DNA of 64,000 nucleotides from assembly GCA_037179385.1 (NCBI GenBank), contig CM074179.1:66855806-66919805 (forward strand). The letters run 5' to 3'. The notes beneath the pieces were generated by a model, which was not told the DNA's origin, did no database searches, and saw only the letters and a list, made by a program, of their open reading frames with translations. Source of the DNA: Holothuria scabra (lineage: Eukaryota; Echinodermata; Holothuroidea; Aspidochirotida; Holothuriidae). Of this stretch, positions 22,225 through 35,605 are shown piece by piece. Numbering within the stretch: the stretch's first letter is position 1; each line of letters opens with the position of its first letter. The translations under genes were made by a program, and so were the position numbers.

Positions 22225-22300
22225 GTGTTAAAGTGGGTAGAGCATCCGACCTGCAGCTGTAGGAGGTTTGGAGTTCGACTCTTGGCTGGATTATAACCAT
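22225..22300 (+). mobile_element. tRNA-derived SINE head, copy 1
   Basis: Equivalent to 28612-28685, with A-box changes (GTGTTAAAGTGGGTAGAGC). B-box-like GGAGTTCGACTC. Confidence 0.5.
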
Positions 22301-22331
22301 AACGAAGACTTTACAAATGGAACTTACAGCC

Positions 22332-22630
22332 CATGGGCGTCCGCAGAAAAAAATCAGGGGGCAAAATTTCTAAGGGGAGGGGGGAAACCTCTGAGTCACC
22401 ATGAATTGACACGAAGCGTGCGTAAATTTCGGCCCGAAATGCCTCCCAGATCGCTTGGAATGGAATTTCTAAAGCATTTTTTCGCATAAAACTTGGAAAA
22501 CACGTTTTGCTCGTTTTTTTCTTTGATTTTTGTACGTTTCTTTCAAATTTTTTGATTTTCCAGGAGGGGCACTTATGGGGGGTGTCAAGTGCCCCCCCCC
22601 CCCCCTTGCCCATGCCTGCGGACGCCTACA
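22332..22630. mobile_element. hAT-like MITE, GGGCGTCCGCAG family, copy 1
   Basis: The inverted ends GGGCGTCCGCAG and CTGCGGACGCC are flanked by the 8-bp duplication TTACAGCC (22324-22331, 22631-22638). Sisters at 28720-29016 and 58129-58416. Confidence 0.85.
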
Positions 22631-25600
22631 TTACAGCCACTTGCTGCCATTTTCTGCATAACGGGCTGTACAATATTTTCCTTGTTTAGTCATATGGGTT
22701 TGGAAGCTGAGGAGCTGTGAAGACAAGAGTCGACTCCGCGGGGTAACTGCCACTGTGTTTGGTGCTCAGCAGGCAGGGTACGACAAACCAGTGAGCCACT
22801 ACTGAATACTAAAAGCTGTGAGACTGAGCCGTAGATATGTACAACCCCATCTCACTCTTTTTCAAAACTGTCAATGTCGACATCATTTTTTGAAATGTGT
22901 TGGCCTAAAAACAACTTGTTAAAACGTCATCAGTTGAATTGTTATAGTATCACCATGGACTATTAGACCATGGAACACAGTCCAAAATTCTTTCATTCAG
23001 TGGCAAGCATCTGGGGTCTACACAAAATGTCCCTGAAAATGTTCTTAAAAATATTTACATTGATCAGTTGATACTAGGGTGATTCCCAATCGTAATAATT
23101 GCACATTATTGAAAAGAGGATTAAAGTTCAATCACATTTTTCGCAAAAGAAACGGAAGTATTTGATGTAGTTACTGCCCAATTACAGATCTCCATTCAGG
23201 TCACTTGAGGATCACATGACAAGATCTGCCAGGTACCTCACAAAGTATAATGTCGTCAACAAACAAGACAGTCTTAATATCTAAACATAAATGATTCAGG
23301 TGCTTGATTTATTGCCTGAGAGAGTCTTCAAGAGATCTGTTTTCATTCTTTTCACTAAATTTGATCAATTTTCTTCCAATTGGTCACAAATTTGCGCAGT
23401 TCCCTTGATGTTGCCACGAAAGTCAAGATTTAAAACCTTTTTCTTTCTGGACTCTGTCCCATTGTCTATATTTTAAAAAATGGTTTGTGAAAAGGTTAAC
23501 AAAACACACACATAAAAGATGTTAAAACGACACTTCGTTTGGTCTAGGTTATATTCAAACTGAATTTTCCATTTCTTTCAATTTAAAAAATTCTTTCAAG
23601 TTATATACATAGTTTTGTTACCGTAGGCTGCATCTTGGTTTTTATCATTCAATTACCGAAATATAACAAAAACTGAAATGAAACGTATCCTGTCCAACAA
23701 TCTTTCATAATGCATGGCAACCTTAGCTGTGTTATCTTAAGTTACTATGGCGACATATTCGAATCAGGGAGGTGTTATTAAATGAAGATTCATCGACAGC
23801 CTTTTCTTTGAGCCCGAATTGTTGCCGACACTAATCTCTTTTTGTGCGTTGTCCTCTATGACTCAATATGCGTAACAAGCCAGGTAAGTTGTGCTAGATG
23901 TCGAGTAGCAGATCCGGAAATTTGTCCCTTCCCTTAGTAGTGATGTAAATTAATTTGCCGTTTTGGACGTGTTAGTTTGAACGCGGATTACAACCTGCTT
24001 GTCGTGTTCCCTGTATTTTACAGTGCATATTTTAATGAAAATCCAATTGCAATGTCTAGTGTTATTCACCTATGGCCTATGTGCATTTCAATTAAAATAA
24101 CACATTCCTGGTGCTTATGAATTTCTGCCATCTGGACGCACTGATTTATTTAACATCCCGTGAATTAAAGTACCCCGCCAGGAGCGTTGAAAAATGAGGG
24201 CGACAAATGATTTTTTTAAGGGCAAAACTAGTCACCTCAAACTCATCTTGAAATAACTGTCATGCATATCTTTTATGATCTTCGGGATTAAAGTGTTACA
24301 TGTGGTTATTAAACCAATGATTTGGTTTCCTAAATTTATAATTAGGTAAAAACTCTTATCACGTAACTTTCAAGAGCTAATCCTGAACCATGACAGACTT
24401 TTTTTAATCCTATTAGGGGTAACTGTATTTCCTGTTCGATTCTTTTGGAGTTAGTGGAGTTTTACGACCCAGGTCGAGCCGCCACGGCTTTTTACCAGTA
24501 GTGGCCCATGTTTTCCTCTTTTGGAATAACAAAACTAAGGTTTAGTTGCATAAGTGCATTACATTACCGAATTTGTCCAGAACAACATCAAACGTATTTT
24601 TAAGTGGACATAGCTAGCATTAATTGCTATCGCACCTAACTTACATATATTACAACTGGTTTGCAAATTAAAATTACAATATAGTTGACCATTCATACCA
24701 CAATTCTGAATAAATGCACAATTAATATAGAACTCCTCTAGTGAATACACTGATTTTTTATTTTTTATAAAGGTACAAAAATATTTTTATCCATTTAATT
24801 TCTCATAAAAAGTAATATCAGCAATTGACACTTCAGACAATTAAATTGACTATGACGAAGTGATACCATAGCTGGCAAAGCTAACTTCCAGTTTCTTCCT
24901 TAATTGCGTAGGGTAGGTACCACCCCTATCTGAAATCATTTCGTTCTAAAATCGAAAATACTGATACCAAAGAAAGTCAGAGCAATCTGCATTATAAAAA
25001 TCGATTTTACAATCAGACAGGTTTACCTGGATAGAATGCTTAGAGTGAATTTTTCATATACTCTCACTTACCCCTCAAAAAGTGGCAGAAGAATCGGAAG
25101 GGGAAACTTGGGGCGCGCCCCCTAACAATTGGGAGGTGGGCTCTTAAGAAATGTAAACAACGGGGTAGGGGGGGGGAGTTTCGACGAGAATGCTGAACTT
25201 GGCCTTGTTTTGTCCAGTGCAATTATGGATTAAAACAGTGGGAAAGTGCTGTTTCCGACCGTATTTGTGTTTGTGAAACCAAAAGTTTTCTTGCACGCTC
25301 GAGGCCAACTAATGGTGGCTTTGATACTTTTGACGACAGTTTAGATTTTACAACTACTGTATGCACGAAAAGACTATGTCGCAACAACCTCAAGTTGGGT
25401 AATCAATTGGATTACCATAGGAGAAGCAAAGCCTGAATTGACCGAGTACTTGTATTAAAAGGTGCTTTCAACTAAAGACTGAGACGAAAGGACGAATATC
25501 TTAAACGTTACCCCTTATGGATTTCATACATCCCTTAAGACTTACATGTCAATCAAAAAGCTGTGAAAATTGAAATTTTTTGCAAAATCCGTGTAAAAAT

Positions 25601-26213
25601 TGTAACTTGGACTAATGACTCACTGCCTTTAACTTACCCTCTTTGTGACCTTCCTATTTCTACTTAAGGTTAAGAGTAAGTTCTCTTTTATTCCCTTTTG
25701 TCTGTGGTCGAAGGTTGATAAGCCATCCAAAATACAAGAACTGTCGATCAGGACATTTTTGACAAAGTTTGGAAAAATGCTTTGAACTGTCCTAAGTTAC
25801 TTTATACAAAGTGTCCACACTTTCTGTGTTGACCATAAGAATTCACCTATTTTGAACTTGTCCTTCATATGGTTTCATGAAATGAAGTAGCTAGCTGGGG
25901 TAATGAGCTGAAGTGAAAGCGGGGGGGGGGGGGGGGGGGGGGACAGGAGGTTCGGGGTGCGCTGGCAAAGTTTCTTGGTAGCAACTGAACCAAACTACTC
26001 GGATGCATGTAGTCTTTAGAAATACAGGAATTGTTCTTTTTATCGTTTGTTTTTTTTATTTACAACATTTATGATTAAACGAAAAATACGTATTATATTG
26101 CAGCTTCCATAAAACCTCACCAATTTTAACGAATTTCAAGTTATGCACTGATCAATTGGAAGACAGGCCGTCTGACTCCGATGTTCGCTAGGAGTGTCGA
26201 AAAATATGTGCAC

Positions 26214-26406
26214 CAGAGGCGTAGCCAGGTTTGTGTCATGGGGGGGGGGGGGCTGGTATCATGAGGGGTTCGGGCACGACATGAGGGGAAAACTCTAAAG
26301 ATAGAGAGAAAAACCCGCTATTTTTTGTGTTTTTTTTTTTTCATTGCAAGATTGAGTCATGGGGGAGGGCTCTAAATCCCATCCCCAATCCTTGGCTACG
26401 CAGCTG
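26214..26406. mobile_element. hAT-like MITE, CAGAGGCGTAGCC family, copy 1
   Basis: The ends CAGAGGCGTAGCCAGG and CCTTGGCTACGCAGCTG are inverted. The flanks ATGTGCAC and ATATGCAC match at 7 of 8 positions. It contains a G run. Confidence 0.82.
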
Positions 26407-28611
26407 ATATGCACTGACGTGCCACTCCGTGAGGCAATTGATTGAACATTGCATAAACTTTGAAGCACGTTTTATAAAGAATGTGACACACCTTTGTCGC
26501 ACATTTAGACGAATCCAGGCGGGTACGTGAAGTCGGCCATTAGTGGCGTGTGTCAGCCTTCAATATTCCCAGTTTCAATGTTAACACGCAATTCAAAACA
26601 CTCATTTTTTGTGAAAATTGAAGGAATCGAGAAGTATTTCATTGTAAAACCATCCATGATACACCTAAGTCAAGAATCTGTAAGATTTACCCTGATGGAC
26701 TCCAGTTATGACCAACTTAATCAGACCATCTCTTTTCTTACTAATGGTGGCACTCCGCTAAGACAGTCTTTCGGTCAGAATTCTTATTTCCCCTCCCTCT
26801 CCCCTTTCCCCTCCGCGTACGTCTATGAGTAACCATTTTAGCTAATGTTTTCAACTTTCTTTAGCATTGATCAAAAATTTTAAAAAGCTGCAAATATGAT
26901 TACTTTCGTTCAGGTCTCATGATATGTGAGTTTTGACGTTGCTGCAAGTTGCTGGCACACTCGACGGGGAAATCACCTCTTTCGTCGGGGACATCTGGCG
27001 CCACCCTGACGGTCAGACGGGAAAGTGTTCAGGTACAGTGGCTAATAAAGTTTGCCATCTGTCCTTCCCTACAGTGGAATTCGGACAACCACGATGAAAA
27101 TCGGTTAGGTTGTCTTCCGATTAGATAGAAAGTGTTGAATATGCTAAAATATCGACTTTATTTTTCGTTTCTAGTTGGAAGCTTGGGGGTGTTACCTCCA
27201 GCTGTCTGAGGAGGGGTCCGATTTTTGGGGGTGGAATTTGCGAGTGTACGCTCCGCACCACCAGATGGTGGCGCTTCGCTTAGACCATGTTTCGGTCGAG
27301 CAGAATATTACGGGTACATTATATTTCGTTTTTGTCAGTATTAGGCATAATTATTCATCAGTAGCATTGATAATACGACATTTTCAAAATATGGATTAAG
27401 TTAAAGCCTGAAGCAAAATTCAGTACCATTTTGCATCTAGGTCCTTGGAGACAGGGAAACATTTACTAGGCCTCTCAATTCGGACGGTGGTTAAGAATTG
27501 GGACGATTATCAGACGTTGCCCCTCCCCATCTGCCCATACGAAACAAATGACAAATTTTCCCATAAATTTCTGATCACTTAATTTGCAGCTTGCTAATTT
27601 ATTTGAAGGGAACATTTTATTTTAAACGGTCAAAATAGTGACTTCTTACATTGACTTACAAGCCTGGGAAATGCCTTCGATGCGGAGCATGGAGAACAAT
27701 TTGAAAAAGTCGCGACCCTTCAGATAGTATTTCCCAGGCTAGTGAAATGTAATCAATATTTGAGTTTTGCATTTCATTTGCTATGAATCTTTCCTCTCTT
27801 CCCACGATCGCTCCCAAAAATAATATCTACTAGGGAAGGTGTAATGGGGAAGGGGTGGTGCGCTTGGCCCCCTTCCCCAGGGTCAAACGCCAATAAAACA
27901 AAGAAAGGGTGCGGGATTTAACTCCAAAAGCTTCTTTGCGACACTTGCGAATTGAGTACTTGATGTTAGTTTTACGGCTCAGTTTCCAACCTATTGGTTC
28001 AAGTCGAGCAGGCCATGGCACTTTTTCCAGTTGTGGCTCACTGGCTTGTTTTCCCTACTCTATGCTTATGCGCATCACGCGCAACTGCAGTAGGTTCCCT
28101 TTTTAGAGTACTTGATGTTAGTGCGAACAATTCAAAGAATGCAGTTGACCCGGAATGATGAGTATTCTAATCGAAATTGTACTGGAATCGAGTTAGGGCT
28201 ACACATACAACCCTGGTATAGTGCATTATGAGGCTGCTTAACAGGGAGGGTAACACCTCCCTGGTTTAACAAAGGTAAAATCAAAAGACACTAGAGAAAG
28301 GCGTGTTTTATGAATAAATAGAATAAGTAAAACTAGAGAGTGACATAAGATGTACAATGGTTATTGTGACTTTGTTTAGAGATTTTCTTCTTAATCGACT
28401 TCCGCAATTCTGTAACCGCACATTTTTTATGTACAAGTAAGTCACTAGAGAAGCAAATATTCAACCACAAGACTACTACCATTTCAAATTGAAAGTAGTC
28501 CCTTATTTTATGCCAATTTCAAAGAATTTGAAGAATTATTTTTTTCACGTTTAAAATGAATACTGAATAGTTACAATTTATTAAAAGTGTCTCCCTCAAG
28601 TGCATTGATTG

Positions 28612-28685
28612 CGTGGTCAAGTGGTTAGAGCATCCGACCTGCAGCTGTAGGAGGTTTGGGGTTCGACTCTTGGCCGGATTATAAC
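28612..28685 (+). mobile_element. tRNA-derived SINE head, copy 2
   Basis: A-box-like TGGTCAAGTGGTTAGAGC and B-box-like GGGTTCGACTC at tRNA-like spacing, but no acceptable anticodon stem. A SINE promoter, not a tRNA gene. Confidence 0.55.
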
Positions 28686-28719
28686 CATAGCTAAGACTTT
28701 ACAAATGGAACTTACAGCC

Positions 28720-29016
28720 TATGGGCGTCCTCAGAAAAAAATCAGGGGGCAAAATTTCTAGGGGAGGGGGAAAAACCTCTGAGTCACCATGAATTGACAC
28801 GAGCGTGAGTGAATTTCGGCCCGAAATTCCTCCCAGATCGCCTGGAATGGCATTTCTAAAGCATATTTTTCGCATAAAAACTTGGAAAACACGTTTTGTT
28901 CGTTTTTTCTTTGATTTTTATACGCTTTTTTCAATTTTTTGATTTTCCAGGAGGGACACTTATCGGCGGGGGTGTCAAGTGCCCCGCCCCCTTGCCCATG
29001 TCTGCGGACGCCTATA
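28720..29016. mobile_element. hAT-like MITE, GGGCGTCCGCAG family, copy 2
   Basis: The duplicated counterpart of 22332-22630. The right TSD has degenerated to TAATACAGTC. Confidence 0.8.
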
Positions 29017-30007
29017 ATACAGTCACTTGCTGCCATTTTTCTGCGTAACAGGCTGTACAATATTTTCCTTGTTTAGTCATATGGGTTAGGAAGCTGAGGA
29101 GCTGTGAAGACAGAGTCTACTCCGCGGGGTACTGCCACTGTGTTTGGTGCTCAGCAGGCAAGGTACGACAATTCCAGTGAGCCACTACTGAATAGTAAAA
29201 GCTGTGAGACTGAGCCGTAGATATGTACAACCTCATCTCACTCTTTTTCAAAACTGTCAATGTCGACATCATTTTTTTGGAATATGTAGGCCTAATTAAC
29301 AACTTGTTGAACGTCATCAGTTGAATTGTTATAGTATCACCATGGACTATTAGACCATGGGACACAGTCCAAAATTCTTTCATTCCGTGGCAACCATCTG
29401 GGGTCGACACAAAATGTCCCTGAAAATGTTCTAAAAAATGTTTACATTGATCAGTTGATACTAGGGTGATTCCCAATCGTAATAATTGCACATTATTGAG
29501 AAGAGGATTAAAGTTCAATCACATTTTTCGCAAAAGAAACGCAACTATTTCGTTTACAAAATAGTTATGACGTAGTTTCTGCCCAATTACAGATCCCCAT
29601 TCAGGTCACATGAGGATCACATGACAAGATCTGCCAGGTACCTCGCAAAGTATAATGTCGTTAACAAACAAGACAGTCTTAATATCTAAACATAAATGAT
29701 TCAGGTGCTTGATTCATTGCCTGAGAGAGTCTTCAAGAGAACGGTTATCATTCTTTTCACTAAATTTGATCAATTTTCTTCAAATTGGACGGTCACAATT
29801 TTGCGCAGTCCCCTTGATGTTGCCACGAAAGTCAAGATTTAAAACCTTTTTTTTACTCTGTCCCATGGTCTATATTTCAAAAATTGGTTTGTGAAAAGGT
29901 TAACAAAACACACAAATCAAAGATGTTAAAACGAGACTTCGTTTGGTCTAGGTTATATTCAAACTGAATTTTCCATTTCTTTCAATTTATAAAATTCTTT
30001 CAGGTTA

Positions 30008-31345
30008 CACTGTTAAAAATTTCTCTGTAAATTTACATAATTTTATGGCAAATTTTTTTCCAACCAAATGTTTTTTTTACAGCCAGACTGTAATCATGAA
30101 AAAACATTAAGTGTTTGTTTTTTCTTTACAGTTTTTGCATGTAAATTAGTTTACAAATGACTACTGTAAAATCGAATTACAGAATTGTTCTGTTTTTTTT
30201 ACCTTAATTTTACGTGAATTTACAGTCTACTGTTTTCATTCTCGGCGTTTTAATATTTATTATAATATCGCTTTTTACCTTTCATATGTTATTACGTAAC
30301 ATACACTTCACCATTACGTAGATCAGGTATTTGCTTATCAACGTAATGTGTCGTTACGAAGTTTTTTTTCAATCAAAACACAATGAGGATGCTTTGTTGT
30401 CATATTGTTGTCAAGTAGACTGCTATCTCTAGGAACTTTGTAATTGGAAAGTCAAATTTTTTGCACAATATAATAATTGTTTTTAAAATAAATATGACAA
30501 AGAATGCAAATACATTGGTTGCAAACATTTCCAGACAAGGTAAACAATAAGTTTATCACTTCCTGATTAAAAAACGCCAAAAAAGATATTATTCAAAGCA
30601 ACAGCAATCCTTTTGTTAGGAAAATGCCTACAAAATAAGCTCCACCCATTTATGCAAAATGAGATATACGTCATAAAGTGGTAAATTTACAGACTCTTTC
30701 AAGTAAATTTGTGAAACGTTTTTAATTCGATCAAGTGCATGAGCGCCTGTGGCGATGAGTTGACATCAGTATACCAATTGTCAGTGCTCTGAAATTAGGG
30801 CCTTACAATTTCTTTTTACTTAAAAATGTGTGACAAAAGACCAGTTGTATGATATTTATAACTAAGAACGTAATGACTAAGTATGCTTTTATAATAAATG
30901 TAAGTTAATTTTCAAATAGGGCCATAAATTTGCCAAAAATGTTTTCTTTTTTAACTGAAACTTCGCAGAACGATGCATGTTACATATTGAAAATTTTCTG
31001 GCTATTTCTTATTTGTTTATTTGGGCTTATTTTTGTTTCTTTTTCAGCTTAAAAAAACAAAATGAATGTTTGTTAAATGACAGTATATTTATGTGAAATC
31101 AGAAAAATACAAAATACTGTTAAAGTTTCTGTAAATTTACAGAAAAGGTTTTACAAAGCAGTAAAATTTGGTTAAAAAAGCAGACAGAAATGGTTTTTCA
31201 AATAAACAGAAAATACATGTTAAACAACCTTTTTTATTGTAGCAATACAAAGTGTCTGTAAAGATACAGAAATCTCTATTAAAAGTAAAATACAAAAAGT
31301 TTAAGTTAAAAAAAGTCTGTAAATTTACAGAAATTTTTAACAGTG
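30008..31345. mobile_element. 1.34-kb TA-flanked palindromic element in copy 2 only
   Basis: The ends CACTGTTAAAAATTTC and GAAATTTTTAACAGTG are inverted and flanked by TA (30006-30007, 31346-31347). Copy 1 has the empty site with one TA (GTTATATACATAG near 23600). TGTAAATTTACAG motifs recur inside. No transposase ORF. A Tc1/mariner-type target choice is inferred from the TA. Confidence 0.9.
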
Positions 31346-31834
31346 TATATACATAGTTACGTTATGTTATTAAATTTTGTTACCGTAGGCTACATCTTGG
31401 TTTTTATCATTCAATTACCGAAATATAACAAAAACTATGAAATGAAACGCATCCTGTCCAACATTAATCTTTCATAATGCATGGTAACCTTAGTTGTGTT
31501 ATCTTAAGTTACTATGGCGACATATTCGAATCAGGGAGGTGTTATTAGATGGAGATTCATCGACAGCCTTTTTCTTTGAGCCCAAATTGTTGCCGACACT
31601 AATCTCTTTTCGTGCGTTCTCCTCTATGACTCAATATGCGTAACAAGTCAGTTAAGTTGTGCTAGATGTCGAGTAGCAGATCCGGAAATTTGTCCCTTCC
31701 CTTAGTATTGATGTAAATTAATTTGCCGTTTTGGACGCGGATTACAACCTGCTTGTCGTGTTCCCTGTATTTTACTCTGCATATTATAAATGAAAATCCA
31801 ACAGCAATGTCTAGTGTTATTCCCCTTGTGCTCA

Positions 31835-32630
31835 TTTGCATAAATCACCAGAATTGGCTGCGATCATTAAGGTGGTTGTAAATAGACAGTCGTTTGAAAT
31901 GTAGGGATAGTGTTTGGCTCTTCACTGTCGGCAACTTCTCACACATAAACACATACTCCCAAATAATCCCTTTTGCTTAAGTCGCCGATTGGTATGAGGT
32001 TGCCTATAGAATCTATGCCCTGTAGTTCAATTATCCTCAATGAAAGGATTCAGCCTTAACTTTTGAGATCAATCTGATTGGATTAGCATAAGTTAACGAT
32101 TTCGATGGATCTAGTAAAACCTCCCTGTTTGATTTGCGTGACGGCTATGCCTATGAAGCATAAACTGACGACGACAATGTTGTTAGATTTGTGCTCCAAG
32201 ACTTTCTCCATGACGACATGGCATAGCATGTGTCCATATTCCGAAGACTCGGGTTATGATTTCACTCTAAGTGTCTAATCACATTTATAAACACGTATAT
32301 AGAAACTAAACACAGGAGTCTAACTCCCAAAACACTCGGATTTTGAATACGTTAATTTGCTGAACATTTAGTGTTTAATTGCTAAACATGTTTAGATTTA
32401 TGCGTCTTTGCGTCTTTACAAAGAAGAGGCTGTAAGGGGCATAATTGCTAAACACGTTCGAAAAGTGTAATACGTGAATATTACTAGCACCTTATGAAAA
32501 CGATTCGCGGGTTTCTTTTGTCCTATCCGCCAGCGGTCAGGAAGATCACGTTTACAGGAAACTCAATTCAATTTTCCGCCTTTTATATCAAAATACTGTT
32601 TTGTATGAATGAACAAGGTTAAAGAACTCT
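31835..32630. other. About 0.8 kb present in copy 2, absent from copy 1
   Basis: Copy 1 reads straight from TAGTGTTATTCACC into TGGCCTATGTGCATTTCAA, while copy 2 has about 800 bp between these blocks. The interior is rich in GTGTTTA/TAAACAC motifs also found at 50040-50275. No clear terminal repeats, so it may be an insertion in copy 2 or a deletion in copy 1. Confidence 0.75.
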
Positions 32631-34626
32631 GGCCTATGTGCATTTCAAATAGAATAACACACTACGGGGGCTTATGGATGTCTGTCATCTGGACACATTT
32701 GTTAAACATCCTGTGAGTTAAAGTACCCCACCAGGCCGTTGAAAAATGAGGGCGTCAAAATGATTTTCCTCTGAAAGGGCAAAAGCATTCACCTCAAACT
32801 CATCTTGAAGCAACTGTCATTCATATCTTTTATGATTCTTTAGGATTAAAATGTTGCATATGGGTGGTAAACCAATGAGTTGGTCTCCTAAATTTCATAA
32901 TTAAATAACAAAAATCTTATCACGTAGCTTTCAAGAGCTAATCCTGAACCATAACAGACAATTTTAATCCTAATTGTTGCACAAGTGCATTATATCACTG
33001 AAAATTTCCAGAACAACATAAGAAATAGTTTAAAGTGGACATGGCTAGCATAATTTGCTGTCACCTAAATCACATATGTTACAACTGCTATATGCAAATT
33101 GGAATTACAATGTAGTTGACCATTCATACCACAATTCTGAATAAATACACTGGTAACATAGAACTCCTCTAGTGAATACACAGATTTTTAAAATTTTATA
33201 AAGGTACAAAAATATTTTTATTCATTTAATTTCTCATAAAAAGTAATATCAGCAATTGACACTTCAGACAATTAAATTGACTATGACGTAGTAGTACCAT
33301 AGCTGGCAAAGCTAACTTACAGTTTCTTCCTTAATTGCCTAGGGTAGGCACCACCCCTATTTGAAATCATTTCGTTCTAAAAAACTGATAGCAAAGAAAG
33401 TCAGAGCAATCCTCATGATTAAAATCGGTTTTACAATAGGCAGGCTTACCTGAATAGAATGCTTAGATTGAATTTCTTATACTCTCACTTATCTCTCAAA
33501 ACGTGGCGGAGGAATCGGAAGGGGAAACTTGGGGCGCGCCCTCTAAACAATTGGTTGCTAAGCTCCAAGAAATGTTAACAACGGGTAGAGTTTCGACGTG
33601 AATGCTGAACTAAGCCTTGTTTGGTCCAATGCAATTATGGATTAAAACAGTCGGAAAGTGCTGTTTCCGGCCATCCATATTGGGGTTTGGGAAACCAAAA
33701 GTTTTCTTGCACGCTCCGAGCCAACTAATGGTGGCTTTGATACTTTTGACGACAGTTTAGATTTTACAACTACTGTATGCACGAAAAGGCTATGTCGCAA
33801 CAACCTCAAGTTGGGTAATCAATTGGATTACCATGGGAGAAGCAAAGCCTGAATTGACCGAATACTTGTATTAAAAGGTGCTTTCAACTCAAGACTGAGA
33901 CGAAAGGACGAATATCTTAAACGTAACCCCCTTATGGATTTCATACATCCCTTAAGACTTACATGTCAATCAAAAAGCTGTGAAAATTGAAAATTTTTGC
34001 AGAATCCGTGTAAAAATTGTAACTTGGACTAATGACTCACTGCCTTTAACTTACCCTCTTTGTGACCTTCCTATTTCTACTTAAGGTTAAGAGTAAGTTC
34101 TCTTTTATTCCCTTTTGTCTGTGGTCGAAGGTTGATAAGCCATCCAAAATACAAGAACTGTCGATCAGGACATTTTTGACAAAGTTTGGAAAAATGCTTT
34201 GAACTGTCCTAAGTTACTTTATACAAAGTGTCCACACTTTCTGTGTTGACCATAAGAATTCACCTATTTTGAACTTGTCCTTCATATGGTTTCATGAAAT
34301 GAAGTAGCTAGCTGGGGTAATGAGCTGAAGTGAAAGCGCGGGGGGGGGGGGGGACAGGAGGTTCGGGGTGCGCTGGCAAAGTTTCTTGGTAGCAACTGAA
34401 CCAAACTACTCGGATGCATGTAGTCTTTAGAAATACAGGAATTATTCTTTTAATCGTTTGTTTTTTTTTTATTTACAACATTTATCATTAAACGAAAAAT
34501 ACGTATTATATTGCAGCTTCCATAAAACCTCACCAATTTTAACGAATTTCAAGTTATGCACTTATCAATTGGAAGACAGGCCGTCTGACTCCGATGTTCG
34601 CTAGGAGTGTCGAAAAATATGTGCAC

Positions 34627-34817
34627 CAGAGGCGTAGCCAGGTTTGTGTCATTGGGGGGCTGGTATCATGAGGGGTTGGGGCACGACATGAGGGGAAAAC
34701 TCTGAAGATAGAGAGAAAAACCCGCTATTTTCGGTGTTTTTTTTTTTTTTTTCATTGCAAGATTGAGTCATGGGGGAGGGCTCTAAATCCCATCCCCAAC
34801 CCTTGGCTACGCCGCTG
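34627..34817. mobile_element. hAT-like MITE, CAGAGGCGTAGCC family, copy 2
   Basis: Same insertion as 26214-26406, carried along by the tandem duplication. Same ends and same degenerate TSD. Confidence 0.82.
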
Positions 34818-35155
34818 ATATGCACTGACGCACCACTCCGTGAGGCAATTGATTCAACATTGCATAAACTTTGAAGCACGTTTTATAAAGAATGTGACAC
34901 ACCTTTGTCGCACATTTAGACGAATCCAAGCGGGTACGTGAAGTCGGCCATTAGTGGCGTGTGTCAGCCTTCAATATTCCCAGTTACAATGTTAACACGC
35001 AATTCAAAACACTCATTTTTTGTGAAAATTGAAGGAATCGAGAAGTATTTCATTGTAAAACCATCCATGATACACCTAAGTCAAGAATCTGTAAGATTTA
35101 CCCTGATGGACTCCAGTTATGACCAACTTGACCATCAGACCAACAGACCATCTCT

Positions 35156-35605
35156 TGACTGCTCGGATTCGTCTATTAGGAATCGCTTGTCATAACATTT
35201 GGATAACTTAGAACGCCTGCGTCACAATTCGAACTAACATGAAACACGTGTGACTATCCAATGCTGTGGAGTCAAAGGTTCATCTTGCGATTGAAAATCG
35301 CATGAAAAATTTTTAAAAGAATATAGCTAAAATAAATGTTGGCTAAATCACGTTTGTAACAAGTAACTGAACTAAAGAAGTGTCCTTGACTGTAGACCCT
35401 ATACATATTACTTGGCAATACAGAAAAACGCCCTCTAAGGGAGGCAAGTTTCTACCATTGCGATGTAATTCCACAAACAAACAGGGACAAATTTTTTTTT
35501 TTTTTTTTTTTTTTTGACGTCAGTGCATACGGTCTATGCTGTTGAAATCCCGTTGGTGAGTACTGGTTGATATAGGCAGTTGGCGTAATCTAGATAAATT
35601 CCATT
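35156..35605. other. 3' flank of the ZIP gene
   Basis: Probably the ZIP 3' UTR (minus strand) running towards the end of duplication copy 2. Includes a T run at about 35491-35515. No other gene. Confidence 0.4.

Larger units (their letters stand above)
20208..26750 (+). repeat. Tandem segmental duplication, copy 1
   Basis: It aligns collinearly with 26825-35155. Landmarks are ATGAGTAACCAT (20208/26828), the SINE head (22230/28612), GTCGAGTAGCAGATCCGG (23900/31668), the G run (25921/34340), the hAT MITE (26214/34627) and GACTCCAGTTATGACCAACT (about 26699/35109). Substitutions and small indels are scattered. No convincing coding sequence in either copy; short open frames are disrupted in the other copy or lie in repeats. 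Confidence 0.93.
26825..35155 (+). repeat. Tandem segmental duplication, copy 2
   Basis: Direct repeat of 20208-26750, longer because of a 1338-bp element at 30008-31345 and about 0.8 kb extra at 31835-32630. The two copies are separated only by about 75 bp of C/T-rich sequence. It could be a true duplication or two alleles retained side by side by the assembler. Confidence 0.93.

Noticed and set aside
25921..25942. Long G run as a G-quadruplex or regulatory signal
   Set aside because: Many G/C homopolymers in the window lie at MITE edges and vary between the duplicate copies, so they are more likely slippage or assembly effects.
26527..26832. 101-codon ORF shared in part with 34938-35195
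   Set aside because: It lies in a dispersed repeat (related sequence in reverse at 38620-38960), its C-terminus differs between the duplication copies, and it has no domain. Not a gene.
28612..28685. Functional tRNA gene
   Set aside because: A- and B-box-like motifs are present but no proper anticodon stem forms, and it heads a dispersed SINE body.
29117..29518. 133-codon minus-strand ORF
   Set aside because: The frame is interrupted in copy 1 (about 22740-23140) and there is no domain. A chance ORF in duplicated non-coding DNA.
33658..33852. 64-codon ORF in duplication copy 2
   Set aside because: The frame is broken in copy 1 (single-base shift near 25300) and no domain is seen.
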